Assembly: GCF_000723205.1 (NCBI RefSeq)
Contig: NZ_HG315671.1
Location: forward strand, 2,205,351 to 2,269,350
DNA length: 64,000 bases
Direction of reading: 5' to 3'
From: Formosa agariphila KMM 3901
GTDB taxonomy: Bacteria; Bacteroidota; Bacteroidia; Flavobacteriales; Flavobacteriaceae
Position numbers and translations under genes: made by a program. The notes under the pieces are model-generated. The model saw only the letters and a list, made by a program, of their open reading frames with translations, ran no database searches and was not told the origin of the DNA. The first letter of the stretch is position 1. Each line of letters opens with the position of its first letter. Positions 44,768 to 55,280 of this stretch are shown here, one piece after another.

Positions 44768-46147
44768 AAAATTAGCAAAAATATTACCTAGTAATTCATC
44801 GTTAGTCACTTGACCAGTAATAACACCAAAATGATACAAAGCCTCACGGATATCAATCGCCATTAAATCGCTAGATAAATCGGTATCTAAGCCGTGTTGA
44901 ACTTTCTGAATTTCCTCGAATGCTTTTAATAAGGCATCGTAATGTCTGGTGTTAGTTACTATGGTTTCGTTGTTTCTTAAAGCGCCTGTATTAACAAAAT
45001 CTAAAAGTTTTGTTTTTAATTCTTCTACTCCTAAACCTGTTTTTGCAGATAACAAATGAAGTTCTGGAAGGACGTCTTTTAAATGCGAAATCGTTGAATC
45101 ATCTAACTGGTCAACTTTATTCACAATAATCACCATAGGTTTTAAAGGATACTTATTCTTGACTTTCTCAATTTCAATTTTAAAGACATGAATTTTTGTC
45201 TCTGAATCTAATTTCGTTCCGTCTGCTAAAAACACAACGACTTGAGATTGTTCAATTTTTTCAAAGGTTTTCTTAATTCCTAAACCTTCAACAACATCTG
45301 TAGTTTCTCGAATACCAGCCGTATCTATAAAACGGAACCCGATGCCGCCTATACTCAATTCATCTTCTATGGTATCTCGTGTAGTTCCAGCAATATCACT
45401 TACTATAGCACGTTCTTCATTCAATAGAGCATTCAATAATGTCGATTTTCCAACATTGGGTTCTCCAACAATGGCGACTGGAATTCCGTTTTTAATCACG
45501 TTTCCAACCGCGAACGAATCGATTAAACGTTTCAAGACAAACGTGATTCGCGTAATAAGTTCCCTGAATTGTGTGCGATCTGCAAAGGCTACATCTTCTT
45601 CAGCAAAGTCTAACTCTAATTCTATTAACGAGGCGAAGTTTAAAAGTTCTTCACGAAGTTTTGCAATTTCAGAAGAAAATCCGCCACGCATTTGTTGCAT
45701 CGCGATTTGGTGAGAAGCTTCATTATCACTCGAAATTAAATCGGCTACAGCTTCTGCCTGACTTAAATCTAATTTTCCGTTTAAAAAGGCACGTAAAGTA
45801 AATTCTCCCGCATCTGCCATACGGCATCCCTTTCTAAGAAATAACTGAATAATTTCTTGCTGAATATATTGCGAACCATGACACGATATTTCAATAACAT
45901 CTTCTCCTGTATACGATTTTGGATTTTTAAAAATAGACACCAAAACCTCATCAATAACACGAGGTCCATCTAAAACATGTCCTAAATGAATGGTGTGTGT
46001 TGCTTGATTTCCTAATGTTTTTCCGCTAACAGATTTAAAAGACTCGCTTGCTAAACGTATAGCATCTTTACCAGATAAGCGTATAACAGCAATAGCACCT
46101 GCACCTGAAGGTGTCGCTAAAGCAATAATTGTATCGTTATAGTTCAT
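44753..46147 (-). CDS. mnmE: tRNA modification GTPase MnmE
   Basis: 464 residues, full length. N-terminal tetrahydrofolate-binding dimerization domain (TIIALATPSGAGAIAVIRLSG, SYTGEDVIEISCHGS), central helical domain, and a GTPase domain around 216-380: G1 GEPNVGKST, G2/G3 DIAGTTRDTIEDE and DTAGIRET, G4 NKVDQ. It ends with the invariant FCIGK tail whose Cys takes part in the reaction. With MnmG it adds the carboxymethylaminomethyl group to U34 of certain tRNAs. The integration event leaves the coding tail intact, so the gene should be functional. A TACTTTTG -7-like box lies 5 bases upstream of the start, suggesting a leaderless or very short-leader transcript. Confidence 0.98.
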   Translation of the reverse strand: MNYNDTIIALATPSGAGAIAVIRLSGKDAIRLASESFKSVSGKTLGNQATHTIHLGHVLDGPRVIDEVLVSIFKNPKSYTGEDVIEISCHGSQYIQQEIIQLFLRKGCRMADAGEFTLRAFLNGKLDLSQAEAVADLISSDNEASHQIAMQQMRGGFSSEIAKLREELLNFASLIELELDFAEEDVAFADRTQFRELITRITFVLKRLIDSFAVGNVIKNGIPVAIVGEPNVGKSTLLNALLNEERAIVSDIAGTTRDTIEDELSIGGIGFRFIDTAGIRETTDVVEGLGIKKTFEKIEQSQVVVFLADGTKLDSETKIHVFKIEIEKVKNKYPLKPMVIIVNKVDQLDDSTISHLKDVLPELHLLSAKTGLGVEELKTKLLDFVNTGALRNNETIVTNTRHYDALLKAFEEIQKVQHGLDTDLSSDLMAIDIREALYHFGVITGQVTNDELLGNIFANFCIGK

Positions 46148-46151
46148 ACTG

Positions 46152-46159
46152 CAAAAGTA
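46152..46159 (-). promoter_or_regulatory. Candidate -7 box of mnmE
   Basis: TACTTTTG on the minus strand (TAnnTTTG) directly before GCAGT-ATG. The short distance to the start implies a leader of only a few bases. No -33 box is asserted. Confidence 0.4.
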
Positions 46160-46205
46160 AACATATTCATTAAAATTATATGATTATAGTCTTATCTTAA
46201 TCTTA

Positions 46206-46237
46206 ACAGAATTTCAGTATTAATTCTGTTATATTTG
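46206..46237 (+). promoter_or_regulatory. Promoter of the TlpA-like gene with inverted repeat
   Basis: A TATATTTG -7 box at 46230-46237 is immediately preceded by an inverted repeat ACAGAATT (46206-46213) and AATTCTGT (46222-46229). The repeat would cover the -33 region, so a repressor or activator could act there. Confidence 0.5.
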
Positions 46238-46262
46238 TGCGAAATTATAAATAAAACTTAAT

Positions 46263-47384
46263 ATGTTTAAAAAGATTGCTCTACTAGGACTAGTAGCTTT
46301 AGCATTTTCTTGTGCTGAAGAAAAAAATGGGTTTGCTATAAATGCCTCGTTTAACGATGCCTCTAATGGTAAAGCTGTAAAATTATTAAAAGTTGAAGGT
46401 CAGAAACAAGAAGTAATCGATTCTACAACAATTACAGATGGTAAAGCTGTTTTTGAAGGATCTGTAGATTCTCCAGACATCTATTTTATTCAGATTGATC
46501 AAGTTAGAGGTGCTGTGCCTGTAATTATTGAAAATGAAACCATGACGGTTGACATTAACAGCGATAGTATTTTTAATGCTCGCGTTCAAGGAGGTAAAGA
46601 AAATAAAGTATTTAATACCTACCAAGAATATATGGTTGGGCTTCAAAAACAAAACCAAGCCTTAAGTACAGAATTTAGAACAGCACAACAAAGTCAAGAT
46701 ACAGCATTAGTTGCAGAAATTCAAGCACGTTATATGTCTATGGTAGACGATAACTTAGCTTACGATTTAGACTTTATGAAAAAAAATAATGATGCTGTAG
46801 TTTCAGTATTAATATTAGAACGTCATTTAGCGAATCAGAAAGTAAGTTTTGAAGAAAAACAATCTATTTACGATAATTTCACAGACGATATAAAAAACAC
46901 ACGTGTTGGTAAAACAATTGCTGAATCTTTAGCTGCACAAAGTGCAACGGCTGTTGGTAGTGTAGTTAAAGACTTCTCTGCTCCTAACCCTGAAGGAAAA
47001 ACAATTGCTTTAAGCGATGTAAAAGGAAAAGTAACTATTATCGATTTTTGGGCAGCTTGGTGTGGACCTTGTAGAAAAGAAAATCCGAACTTAGTTAAGG
47101 TTTATAATAAATACAACGAGAAAGGTTTAGAAATTTTAGGGGTATCTTTAGATGGAACGCCTAGACAAAAAGACGCAAAAGCAGAATGGATTGCTGCAAT
47201 TGAAAAAGATGGTTTAGCATGGCACCAAGTGTCTAACTTAGACTATTTTAACGACCCAATTGCTAAGCAATTTAATATTCAAGCTATTCCTGCAACATAC
47301 ATTCTTGATGCAGAAGGTAGAATTATTGCTTCAGGTTTAAGAGGACAAGCTTTAGAAGATAAAATTGGACAGTTATTAAACTAG
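46263..47384 (+). CDS. TlpA-like thioredoxin lipoprotein with DUF4369 domain
   Basis: 373 residues, lipobox AFSC (C17). Residues about 25-120 are a DUF4369-like beta domain (NASFNDASNGKAVKLLKVEG, VFEGSVDSPDIYFIQID); about 120-225 helical; about 235-373 an AhpC-TSA/TlpA thioredoxin fold with the redox pair C267-G-P-C270 (FWAAWCGPCRKENPNLVKVY) and the cis-Pro loop QAIPATYILD. It likely works as a periplasmic thiol:disulfide reductant, for example in cytochrome c maturation or protein repair; the partner is unknown. A single-gene unit with its own promoter and a downstream hairpin. Confidence 0.95.
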   Translation: MFKKIALLGLVALAFSCAEEKNGFAINASFNDASNGKAVKLLKVEGQKQEVIDSTTITDGKAVFEGSVDSPDIYFIQIDQVRGAVPVIIENETMTVDINSDSIFNARVQGGKENKVFNTYQEYMVGLQKQNQALSTEFRTAQQSQDTALVAEIQARYMSMVDDNLAYDLDFMKKNNDAVVSVLILERHLANQKVSFEEKQSIYDNFTDDIKNTRVGKTIAESLAAQSATAVGSVVKDFSAPNPEGKTIALSDVKGKVTIIDFWAAWCGPCRKENPNLVKVYNKYNEKGLEILGVSLDGTPRQKDAKAEWIAAIEKDGLAWHQVSNLDYFNDPIAKQFNIQAIPATYILDAEGRIIASGLRGQALEDKIGQLLN

Positions 47385-47406
47385 ATGTATAATTCCTAAT
47401 CCGATT

Positions 47407-47443
47407 AAAAGCCTTCATGTTTATTTAAATGTGGAGGCTTTTT
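47407..47443 (+). terminator. Rho-independent terminator
   Basis: AAAAGCCTTCA at 47407 pairs with TGGAGGCTTTTT ending at 47443 with one G-T pair and a long AT loop, followed by T-rich sequence. It lies 22 bases after the TlpA-like stop. Confidence 0.75.
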
Positions 47444-47588
47444 CTATGGGTTTAAGGATGTTATAAAATAATATTTACAGCATTTTTATTTTATAATCTA
47501 AATGTATTGTATGCCGCAGTCTCAATTCTTGGTTTAGGATTCCATACCAACGCCTAATTATCTCTCCACATTAGCTTTAATCTATGCC

Positions 47589-50500
47589 CTACTCTTCCAT
47601 TACGTCAACCTCTTTCACCGTTTCTCCTTTTAGTATCAGCAAGCGGATATCTTCTAAAATTAAATATAAACACGGCACAATAACGAGTATAATCGCTGTG
47701 GCAAATACAATCCCAAATCCTAATGAAATGGCCATCGGAATTAAATACATCGCTTGACTTGACGATTCTAAAATGATTGGCGCTAACCCTCCAAATGTGG
47801 TCATTGTGGTTAAAATAATAGGACGAAATCGTCTCAAACCGGCCTCGTGAATGGATTCATAAATACTATCTCCTTCTTTCCGTCGCTTATTTGCATAATC
47901 TATCATAATCAAAGAATCATTTACTACAACACCGGACAAGGCAATTACCCCCATTAAACTCACCAAAGACAAATCGTAACCCAATAAAATATGACCAATA
48001 ACAGCACCCACGATTCCAAACGGAATAGCTGTCATAACAATTATAGGTTGAATATAACTTTGAAACGCAATGGCTAGCAACGCATAAATAAGCAACATGG
48101 CAATCGAAAATCCTAATCGTAACGTACCGGTACTTTCCCGCATATCTGCCTGGCTCCCTTCAAAAGTCCACGTAATACCCGGGAAATCTGCTCGTAGTTG
48201 TGGTAAGGTTTCCTTCTGAATGGAGGCAATAACACGTCCAGCGGCATTGGCTGGTTCGACATCCATACCTACATTTACAACGCGTCTACCATCTCTCCTA
48301 TTAATGGTACTAAAGGCTTCATGTTCTTCAATTTCGACCACATCCATTAAAGGCACCTCAACACCATCAGACGTTTGTATGAGAAATTTTTCTAGATTTT
48401 TAATATCCTTACGTTCTTCTATGGGTAATTTTACACGAATCTCAATTTCATTCATTCCACGTAATTGCCGCAACGCTAAAGCACCAAAAAAACCATTCCG
48501 AACCTGACGCCCAACTTCATCTGATGTGAGTCCTAAATTCCGACCTTGTGGCAACAATTTAAAGTCGTATTGCATTTTACCCTTATTGTAATTATCTGTA
48601 ACATCTCGAGTATTTGTAAAGGCATCCATACGTTCTACAAAAGCTTTACTGGCCCGTTCTAAAACATCAATATCCGAATGACTCAAATCGACACTAATAT
48701 CTTGACGTGCGCCACCTGGCCCACGTTCGGCTTCAAATGTAATTTGATCTACACCTTCGATATCACCAATATTATCGCGCCACAAAGCAATCATTTCAGC
48801 TGCAGTAATATCACGTTCATCAGGCGGTAACATCACTATTTCTACATCAATAAAATTCTGACCGCGCACGTTGGTTTTTATCCCTTCAGCAACTTCATAA
48901 AGATTATGCTCTTCGAACATACGCTGCGTCGATTCCGAAATGTTATGTGCTACTTTAGCAGCTTGGTCTGGCGTTGTTCCCACGGGCAAACGCACTCCTG
49001 CCTCAATTTCGTCGGCCGCCACTTCAGGCATCATAATCATTCCCATATGGCCACTAAGTCCGTAACCACCCACAACTAATAAAAGAGCTAGGGCTGCACT
49101 AAGCGTGATATATCTATATTTTAAACAGATATCCAAATATGGTCGGTAATGCTTATCGATAAGTTTATCGAAACCTTTTGCGAAAGACTGTTGCCAACCT
49201 TCTAGTTTTTCGACCCACTTATTTTTGTTTTTTTTCTTTTTAAGATGACCTAAATGAGACGGTAAAATAAACAGCGCTTCAAGTAAAGACACGGCTAAAA
49301 TCACAATAACAACAGCTGGAAGTGGTTGCCAAAACTTCCCTGTTTCGCCTGGCATAAATAATAAAGGAACGAACGCTATAATTGTTGTTACTATACTAAA
49401 TGTTACAGGCAATGACACGTCTTTTGCTCCCGCAATTGCAGCTTGTATCGGACTTAGGCCTTTCTGCCGATATTCGTACACATTTTCACCCACTACAATC
49501 GCATCATCGACCACAATTCCGAGTACAACAAGAAACCCAAACATGGAAATCATATTCACACTAACACCTATTAACGGTAATAATATCATTCCTCCTATAA
49601 ACGAAACAGTCATTCCCATCATCACCCAAAAGGCTAAACGATACTCTAAGAACAGTGTCAAGATAATAAGCACAATTACTACCGCTAGCACACCGTTTTC
49701 TGTTAATAAAGTTAAGCGTTCTTTATAGTCGGCTGCGCGATTACTATCTGTTCGGTATTTTATTTCTGGAGGTAATTGAAAATCTTCCATAATCTCCATC
49801 GTGATATCGGCGATATCTAAAGGTGATTGATTTCCGATTCTAAAGATGCGAAGTTCTACATAATTCTGCTGATTGAATTGTCCGTGGAAGCCCGTTTCTT
49901 CAAAACCGTCGGTAATTGTAGCGATATCATTTAACGTCACTTTCCCACCATCTTCCGATGATATTATGGTAATATTTCCATATTCTTTAGCCCATTGCTT
50001 ACGCTCTTGCATACGAAGTAAAATCTCCCCACTCTGCGTTTGAATTGCTCCAGCAGGCACATCGTTACTACTTTGTTGAATAATTGCTGCAACTTGCCCT
50101 AGCGTCAAATTATATTTCTGAAGTGTTTGTCTTGGGATCTCAATGCGCGTTTCGTATTCCGGCACATTTCCTAATTCGACTTGAGTGATTTCAGAATTAC
50201 TTAATAATCTAGTCCGCAACCGTTCTGCAACTTCTCTTAATGTCCAAATATCGGCATCGCCATAAAGTCCAATTTGAAGCACATCGCGTTGCCGTGATTG
50301 TAATCTCACTTCGGGCCGTTCAATATCGTCTGGAAACGTTCGAATACGATTAATCGCTTGGTCAATATCCTGGAAGACCTGCATACGCTCTGATCCAGCC
50401 ACCAATTCAATACTTATTTCTGCTGAACCTTCACTGGCTTCAGACACAATTTCTTTAATACCTTGCACGCCTCTTACGGCTTCTTCTACCGGTTGCAATA

Positions 50501-50732
50501 CACCTTGCTCGACTTCGGCAGGTGAGGCTCCCGGATAAGCTACAGAAACCTCTACAAAATCAAGTTGAAATTCAGGAAACACTTCTTTTTGAATGTTGTA
50601 CATGGTAAACAAACCACCAACAAGAAGGAGCAACATTAATAAATTAGTCGCAATAGAATTCCGAGCCATATATGCTATGGCACCTTCTTTTCGTCTCACC
50701 TTTCCTTTATGTATATCGTCCTGCTCTTCCAT
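47589..50732 (-). CDS. RND-family efflux pump inner-membrane permease (AcrB/MexB-like)
   Basis: 1047 residues. Twelve-helix RND layout with two large periplasmic loops: first TM ([20 protein letters not shown]), porter part ([20 protein letters not shown]), helices 2-6 ([42 protein letters not shown] with the conserved paired Asp residues for proton relay), second half from about 540 ([18 protein letters not shown]), helices 8-12 ending in [13 protein letters not shown]. It exports hydrophobic compounds driven by the proton gradient, with the adaptor and TolC-like genes of the same operon. Substrate is not readable. It is more similar to the multidrug HAE/uncharacterised RND group than to metal pumps, as it lacks the CusA metal motifs. 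Confidence 0.95.
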   Translation of the reverse strand: MEEQDDIHKGKVRRKEGAIAYMARNSIATNLLMLLLLVGGLFTMYNIQKEVFPEFQLDFVEVSVAYPGASPAEVEQGVLQPVEEAVRGVQGIKEIVSEASEGSAEISIELVAGSERMQVFQDIDQAINRIRTFPDDIERPEVRLQSRQRDVLQIGLYGDADIWTLREVAERLRTRLLSNSEITQVELGNVPEYETRIEIPRQTLQKYNLTLGQVAAIIQQSSNDVPAGAIQTQSGEILLRMQERKQWAKEYGNITIISSEDGGKVTLNDIATITDGFEETGFHGQFNQQNYVELRIFRIGNQSPLDIADITMEIMEDFQLPPEIKYRTDSNRAADYKERLTLLTENGVLAVVIVLIILTLFLEYRLAFWVMMGMTVSFIGGMILLPLIGVSVNMISMFGFLVVLGIVVDDAIVVGENVYEYRQKGLSPIQAAIAGAKDVSLPVTFSIVTTIIAFVPLLFMPGETGKFWQPLPAVVIVILAVSLLEALFILPSHLGHLKKKKNKNKWVEKLEGWQQSFAKGFDKLIDKHYRPYLDICLKYRYITLSAALALLLVVGGYGLSGHMGMIMMPEVAADEIEAGVRLPVGTTPDQAAKVAHNISESTQRMFEEHNLYEVAEGIKTNVRGQNFIDVEIVMLPPDERDITAAEMIALWRDNIGDIEGVDQITFEAERGPGGARQDISVDLSHSDIDVLERASKAFVERMDAFTNTRDVTDNYNKGKMQYDFKLLPQGRNLGLTSDEVGRQVRNGFFGALALRQLRGMNEIEIRVKLPIEERKDIKNLEKFLIQTSDGVEVPLMDVVEIEEHEAFSTINRRDGRRVVNVGMDVEPANAAGRVIASIQKETLPQLRADFPGITWTFEGSQADMRESTGTLRLGFSIAMLLIYALLAIAFQSYIQPIIVMTAIPFGIVGAVIGHILLGYDLSLVSLMGVIALSGVVVNDSLIMIDYANKRRKEGDSIYESIHEAGLRRFRPIILTTMTTFGGLAPIILESSSQAMYLIPMAISLGFGIVFATAIILVIVPCLYLILEDIRLLILKGETVKEVDVMEE

Positions 50733-50753
50733 TGTTTTATAATCGCATTTGGA

Positions 50754-51944
50754 TTACTGTCCTTCCTTTGCTGTTCGTAATGCTATACCTTCGCTTACAG
50801 TACTTAGGTCCGTAATTACCACATGTTCATTATCTTTTAATCCGTCGCTTATATAAGCGTGTGTATCATCTGTTAACACAATTTCAACCTTTCGTATTTC
50901 TAATTTATCGGCTTTCATCACCCAAACCGTTTCGTTACTTCTTACATAATCTCGACTCAGTTTCACTACATTTTCTATGGGGTCGGCTTGTATACTTACC
51001 TCTACAAAGGTGCCTATCATGAGTTTGGGTTGTCCTTTTAATTCTGATGTTGTTGCCAGAGGATCCCTAACTTTTACCAAAACCCGTGCTAATCGTGTTT
51101 GCCCATCAAGCGCTCCAATTTGTTTATCTAAATAGCCTTCTCGGAAAGCGCCCTTACTCCAGGCTGATGAATTTTCAATGCGAACTAGAGCTCCTTGCTC
51201 GTCTGCTTCATTTGGAAAACTCAGCCATTTTAACTTGCCTACAGGCACTGTGGCCATAATCCAATAAAAATCTGTCCCTACCAAGCGTCCTAAATCATCG
51301 CCTTGTGTCACTAATGATCCTTGGGTTACATTCTGACTTAAAATATGAGCGTCGAAAGGCGCCCGAATTGTCGTACGGTCTAGATTTAATCGGGCTTGAT
51401 TTACAGAAGATTCAGCAGCCGAAATATTTGCTTTAACCGCATTAAGCTGTGGCTGCCTAAGCACTAATTGACGCTCTTCTTCCGACAGAGGATTGTCTCC
51501 AAAAAGAGAATCTCCGGCAATAAGTTCTAAGTCCTGTTCTGCTATTTGTTGGCGTCCCATTTCTGTATGTAGCGTGGTCTGAATTTGCATAAGTTCACTC
51601 TGGCGTAATGCTAACGTATTTCTATAATCTGAAGGATCGATTTGCAACAGCACCTGATTCTTTTTCACAAATCCTCCCGGAGTAAAAGCGGCGGCTCTAC
51701 GAACAACTTGACCGGAAACTAGCGGACTTAAATTAATATCTTCTACAGCCTGAACAGTTCCTGTAGCCACAATTGTAGGCTTGAATGTTCCTTTTTTTAC
51801 AGGGACAACGTCTACCAAAATAGCAGTCTCAATACTTGCACCTTCTTGTTTAGCCTCGGGCTCGGTAGAAAAGATAAGTACAGTAATGAGTATACCAAGC
51901 CCAAGAATGGCCAGGCAAATCCAAAGTATTTTTTTAGTATTCAT
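50754..51944 (-). CDS. RND efflux periplasmic adaptor (membrane fusion protein)
   Basis: About 396 residues from the ATG at 51944 (MNTKKILWICLAILG); an upstream ATG at 51974 would overlap the previous gene by 11 bases and put charged residues before the signal anchor. N-terminal anchor (ILGLGILITVLIF); lipoyl-like halves (VVATGTVQAVEDINLSPLVSGQVV, and DRTTIRAPFDAHILSQNVTQGSLV) around a coiled-coil hairpin (about 115-180); beta-barrel (DPLATTSELKGQPKLMIGTFVEV); membrane-proximal domain. It bridges the permease and the outer-membrane channel. Spacing: 21 bases to the permease gene. Confidence 0.95.
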   Translation of the reverse strand: MNTKKILWICLAILGLGILITVLIFSTEPEAKQEGASIETAILVDVVPVKKGTFKPTIVATGTVQAVEDINLSPLVSGQVVRRAAAFTPGGFVKKNQVLLQIDPSDYRNTLALRQSELMQIQTTLHTEMGRQQIAEQDLELIAGDSLFGDNPLSEEERQLVLRQPQLNAVKANISAAESSVNQARLNLDRTTIRAPFDAHILSQNVTQGSLVTQGDDLGRLVGTDFYWIMATVPVGKLKWLSFPNEADEQGALVRIENSSAWSKGAFREGYLDKQIGALDGQTRLARVLVKVRDPLATTSELKGQPKLMIGTFVEVSIQADPIENVVKLSRDYVRSNETVWVMKADKLEIRKVEIVLTDDTHAYISDGLKDNEHVVITDLSTVSEGIALRTAKEGQ

Positions 51945-51963
51945 AATGTTCTGTTCTTTTATA

Positions 51964-53358
51964 TCAATCTTCAAGTGTTCGTCCTGTATCGAAACTTCCT
52001 GCTAAAGCTCTATACAATCTAATCCGCATGAGAATTTGACGTAATTGTGCATCTACATAATCACGGCGCAATTGCTGTTCTTGGTTTAAACCGATTAGCA
52101 CATCTAAATACGGGCTAAATCCATTTAAAAATTCAATTCGTAATTGCTTGTTGCTTTTTTGGGATAGTTCTAACTGACGGTTAATATTTTCCGTACGTTT
52201 CTTTTGCATTACCTCTTGAACAAGGCCGTCTTCAACTTCCTGAAACGCGACCAATGTTGTTTGTCCATATTCAAATAAACGTTGTTGTTTGATGGCTTCT
52301 GCTCGTTCGACTTCTGCTTGTAATTGTCCGCCATAAAAAATCGGAGCCAATATATTTCCTGCTAGAGAATAGGCCCAGTTTTCGAAAAGATTAGCGAAAT
52401 TATTAGAGCGTAGTTGTCCGTCTATGTTTATAGAAATTCTCGGATATTTATTCCGAACAGCAGCAGCCATATCCCGGTCCGCTGAAAGTAAAACAGCATA
52501 AGATTGTTGTAAATCTGGTCTGCGACGAACCAGCTCTAAAGACAATCCTGTTGCCGGAAGTTCTGGTAAATTAGGAAAAAAGTGTTCTGAAAACACTAAG
52601 GATTCTTGTGGTTGTCTCCCCAAGAGTACAGCTAAGCGATTTTCTAAAATTTGTAAATTCGTACTGTAAATTATATGTTGTTCTTTAGTACTCTCTAATA
52701 ATTGCGCTTGCCTAAGAATATCTACCGAACGTATTTGTCCGCCAACTAAACGAGATCGCATCAGTTTAATAATGTCTTGATTCGTCTGAATTTGGTCGTC
52801 GGTAATTTGTAATTGTTTTTTAGCAGCAAGTAACTCGTACCATGTTGTTGCTATTTCGGCAGATAAGGAAATGGCTGCCGCTCGGTAATCGTACAAGTTG
52901 GCTTCTGCCCTAAATTTTTCCGCTTGAACGGCCGTTCGTAGTCGGCCCCATAAGTCTATTTCGTAAGATGCAGATAATCCTATTTGTGTATTTTCACCTC
53001 CAGTAAAATCATTAAGCGGAAAATTTTCCGCAGTTTGAGCACCAGCATCAATTTGAGGCCATAGATTTGAAGTTTCTATGGAAACTGTTGCTTGCGCAGC
53101 TAAGAATTGTTGCCAAGTTGCAGCCAAATCGAAATTACGCTGCATGGCACTATCTATTAACGTATTGAGTTGCTCGTCTTCGAAGGCCATCCACCATTTA
53201 TCTTCTAAAACCCGTTCTCCGGTAGTCGAAAATTCTTTAACATCTTCAATGGGAAGTGGTATCTCTGAAAATTTGGGAGAACAACTAAAAAACAATAAAA
53301 ATATACCACATAAAACATATGGATAGTTCTGATTGTAATTTACAGTTTTAAAGCGCAT
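51964..53358 (-). CDS. TolC/NodT-family outer-membrane efflux lipoprotein
   Basis: 464 residues, lipobox LFFSC (about C26). Two repeated OEP halves typical of TolC: the first with AAISLSAEIATTWYELLAAKKQ and the second with RRRPDLQQSYAVLLSADRD, ELDLWGRLR-type motif (YEIDLWGRLRTAVQAEKFR) and SLAGNILAPIFYGGQLQAEVERAEA. It forms the outer-membrane exit duct. It is the first gene of the three-gene efflux operon; only about 280 bases, including a heptamer repeat, separate it from the rhomboid gene upstream. Confidence 0.95.
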   Translation of the reverse strand: MRFKTVNYNQNYPYVLCGIFLLFFSCSPKFSEIPLPIEDVKEFSTTGERVLEDKWWMAFEDEQLNTLIDSAMQRNFDLAATWQQFLAAQATVSIETSNLWPQIDAGAQTAENFPLNDFTGGENTQIGLSASYEIDLWGRLRTAVQAEKFRAEANLYDYRAAAISLSAEIATTWYELLAAKKQLQITDDQIQTNQDIIKLMRSRLVGGQIRSVDILRQAQLLESTKEQHIIYSTNLQILENRLAVLLGRQPQESLVFSEHFFPNLPELPATGLSLELVRRRPDLQQSYAVLLSADRDMAAAVRNKYPRISINIDGQLRSNNFANLFENWAYSLAGNILAPIFYGGQLQAEVERAEAIKQQRLFEYGQTTLVAFQEVEDGLVQEVMQKKRTENINRQLELSQKSNKQLRIEFLNGFSPYLDVLIGLNQEQQLRRDYVDAQLRQILMRIRLYRALAGSFDTGRTLED

Positions 53359-53470
53359 TTACCTTATAGCGGATTCATAATACATTATTAATCAAACTCT
53401 AAGATAGAAAAAATTAATAAAATGTAAACGAACAGCATCGATAGCGTTAATAATTAAAGCTATTAAGCTA

Positions 53471-53512
53471 GAAATGAGAAATGAGAAATGAGAAATGAGA
53501 AATGAGAAATGA
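53471..53512. repeat. Heptanucleotide tandem repeat (GAAATGA)6
   Basis: Six perfect head-to-tail copies of GAAATGA followed by GAAAG, in the intergenic region about 110 bases upstream of the efflux operon start. Such tracts can change copy number by slippage; because the unit is 7 bases, copy changes would alter promoter spacing or operator distance if it lies in a promoter. Confidence 0.9.
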
Positions 53513-53643
53513 GAAAGTTAAAAATCAGCACGAATTGCCACCAATTTTAAACTAAAATTTAAATATAATCTGAGCGTAATCCTACTTCTTATATCTTGGC
53601 ATATTCTCTAAATACTAAGTACTATGTGCTCAAAATTAACGTC

Positions 53644-54297
53644 TCAATTAAGCTTCCCCGTCTTATGCAGTACAAAAAGAGCAATAATTGGAATCATTAA
53701 TAATCCAATCATTAACAAATCAGTTTTAAACAAGATTGGCGATAATACTAAAGTCGTTACAAAACCACCAATAGCTCCTCCAAAGTGGGCATCGTGACCA
53801 ATATTACCAACCCTATTTTTCATCCCGTAAATGGAATACAATAAGTATCCGATACCAAAGACATATGCAGGAATTGGAATGGGAATAAAAAACATATACA
53901 AACTCATATTTGGTTGTAATAAAATAGCAGAATATAAAATTCCTGTTACTGCCCCACTCGCTCCTACAGCACTGTATTGATATTCATTTTTATGAAAGTA
54001 TAGCGATAATAAACTACCTAGAATTAAACTCACTAGATATACAACTATAAATCCGAAATTGCCTAAATACGCTACCACTACATCAGAGAAAAAATAAAGC
54101 GTAAACATATTAAAAAATAAATGAGACGTATCTACATGTAAAAAACCAGAACTAAACATTCTAATTTTTTCACCACGATTTATAGCTCCTACATTAAATT
54201 TATATTTCTCAAAAAAACCAAAATCATTAAACCCTTTCAACGAAATAATAACGTTGGCTGCAATAATTACAATAGTCACTAAACTTAAATTACCCAT
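53644..54297 (-). CDS. Rhomboid-family intramembrane serine protease
   Basis: 217 residues, six hydrophobic segments. Catalytic dyad is visible: Ser in AVGASGAVTGILYS (GxSG motif, helix 4) and His in NIGHDAHFGGAIGGF (helix 6). The loop-1 region has GEKIRMFSSGFLHVDTSHLFFNM with the structural His. It would cut transmembrane substrates within the inner membrane; substrates are unknown. It is divergent from the acyltransferase gene with overlapping promoters at 54317-54335. Confidence 0.92.
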   Translation of the reverse strand: MGNLSLVTIVIIAANVIISLKGFNDFGFFEKYKFNVGAINRGEKIRMFSSGFLHVDTSHLFFNMFTLYFFSDVVVAYLGNFGFIVVYLVSLILGSLLSLYFHKNEYQYSAVGASGAVTGILYSAILLQPNMSLYMFFIPIPIPAYVFGIGYLLYSIYGMKNRVGNIGHDAHFGGAIGGFVTTLVLSPILFKTDLLMIGLLMIPIIALFVLHKTGKLN

Positions 54298-54316
54298 AAA
54301 CTATAATCTTATCATT

Positions 54317-54335
54317 CAAATATACTATATATTTG
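54317..54335. promoter_or_regulatory. Paired divergent -7 boxes
   Basis: CAAATATA at 54317-54324 is the minus-strand TATATTTG for the rhomboid gene, and TATATTTG at 54328-54335 serves the acyltransferase gene. Only three bases separate the two boxes, so polymerase binding should be mutually exclusive. Confidence 0.5.
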
Positions 54336-54359
54336 TTACAGCAAAACTAAAACTAAATA

Positions 54360-55250
54360 ATGCAATTTCTCGCTTATATTCTTATTTATCCATTTATTTG
54401 GCTAATATCTATACTTCCATTTAGGCTGTTGTATGCTTTCTCAGATTTTTTGTATGTGCTTTTATATTATATAATTGGCTATAGAAAAAAAACAGTTAAA
54501 GAAAACTTAGATTTAGTTTTTCCTGATAAATCTGAAGCTGAAAAAAAACGCATTACAAAAGCATTTTATCATCATTTATGTGATATGACTGTTGAAGCCA
54601 TGAAATCGTTAACCATTTCTGATGCTGAAATGAAAAAACGCTTCCAATTTCAGAGCTTAGATGTTATTCAAGATTTGATAGACAAAGACAGAAGCATCGC
54701 TTTAATGTGTGCCCATTACGGAAGTTGGGAATGGATTTTCGTGTTGCAATCCTATTTCAATGTTAAAGGTTATGCGGTTTATAAAAAACTACGAAATCCT
54801 TATTTTGACAAATTAGTTAAAAAAATACGAGCCAAATACGACAGTTACCTTATTACAACCAAAGAAACCGTTCCTACGCTAATGCGCGCTAAGGTTAACG
54901 GTGATTTAAATATCTGCGGATTTGTATCGGACCAATCCCCTAAAATACAAAGCGCTCATTACTGGACCGAATTTATGGGTATAAAAGTTCCTGTGTATAC
55001 GGGTGCCGAAATGCTATCTAAACGCATAGATATGTCTGTAGTATTTTTTAAAACAAAACGCATAAAGCGCGGATATTACGAAACGACTTTTGAACTTATA
55101 GCCGAAAATGCTAAAGAATACGATAATTACGATATTACAGACACCTTCCTAAGAAAGGTTGAAGCACAAATTTATGAAGCTCCGCAATATTATTTATGGA
55201 CACACAAGCGTTGGAAGCATCGGGATAAGGTACCAGCGGAATTTCAGTAA
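54360..55250 (+). CDS. Lysophospholipid/lipid A-type acyltransferase (LpxL/HtrB-like)
   Basis: 296 residues. N-terminal hydrophobic segment(s) (residues 1-45). The acyltransferase motif is HYGSWEW (HX4E form in ALMCAHYGSWEW), followed by KLRNPYFDKLV and a later FVSDQSPK segment that matches block III of the LpxL/MsbB family. The C-terminal QYYLWTHKRWKHR is typical of lipid A late acyltransferases. It likely adds a secondary acyl chain to lipid A at the inner membrane; ornithine-lipid or other acyl acceptors cannot be ruled out. Starts near the divergent promoter and stands alone. Confidence 0.93.
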   Translation: MQFLAYILIYPFIWLISILPFRLLYAFSDFLYVLLYYIIGYRKKTVKENLDLVFPDKSEAEKKRITKAFYHHLCDMTVEAMKSLTISDAEMKKRFQFQSLDVIQDLIDKDRSIALMCAHYGSWEWIFVLQSYFNVKGYAVYKKLRNPYFDKLVKKIRAKYDSYLITTKETVPTLMRAKVNGDLNICGFVSDQSPKIQSAHYWTEFMGIKVPVYTGAEMLSKRIDMSVVFFKTKRIKRGYYETTFELIAENAKEYDNYDITDTFLRKVEAQIYEAPQYYLWTHKRWKHRDKVPAEFQ

Positions 55251-55280
55251 AAAAGTTATCTAAAAAATTGAATTTTCGTC

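Noticed and set aside
45342-45713. Plus-strand open frame of 123 codons opposite mnmE
   Set aside because: Antisense shadow of a highly conserved gene; serine-rich low-information translation.
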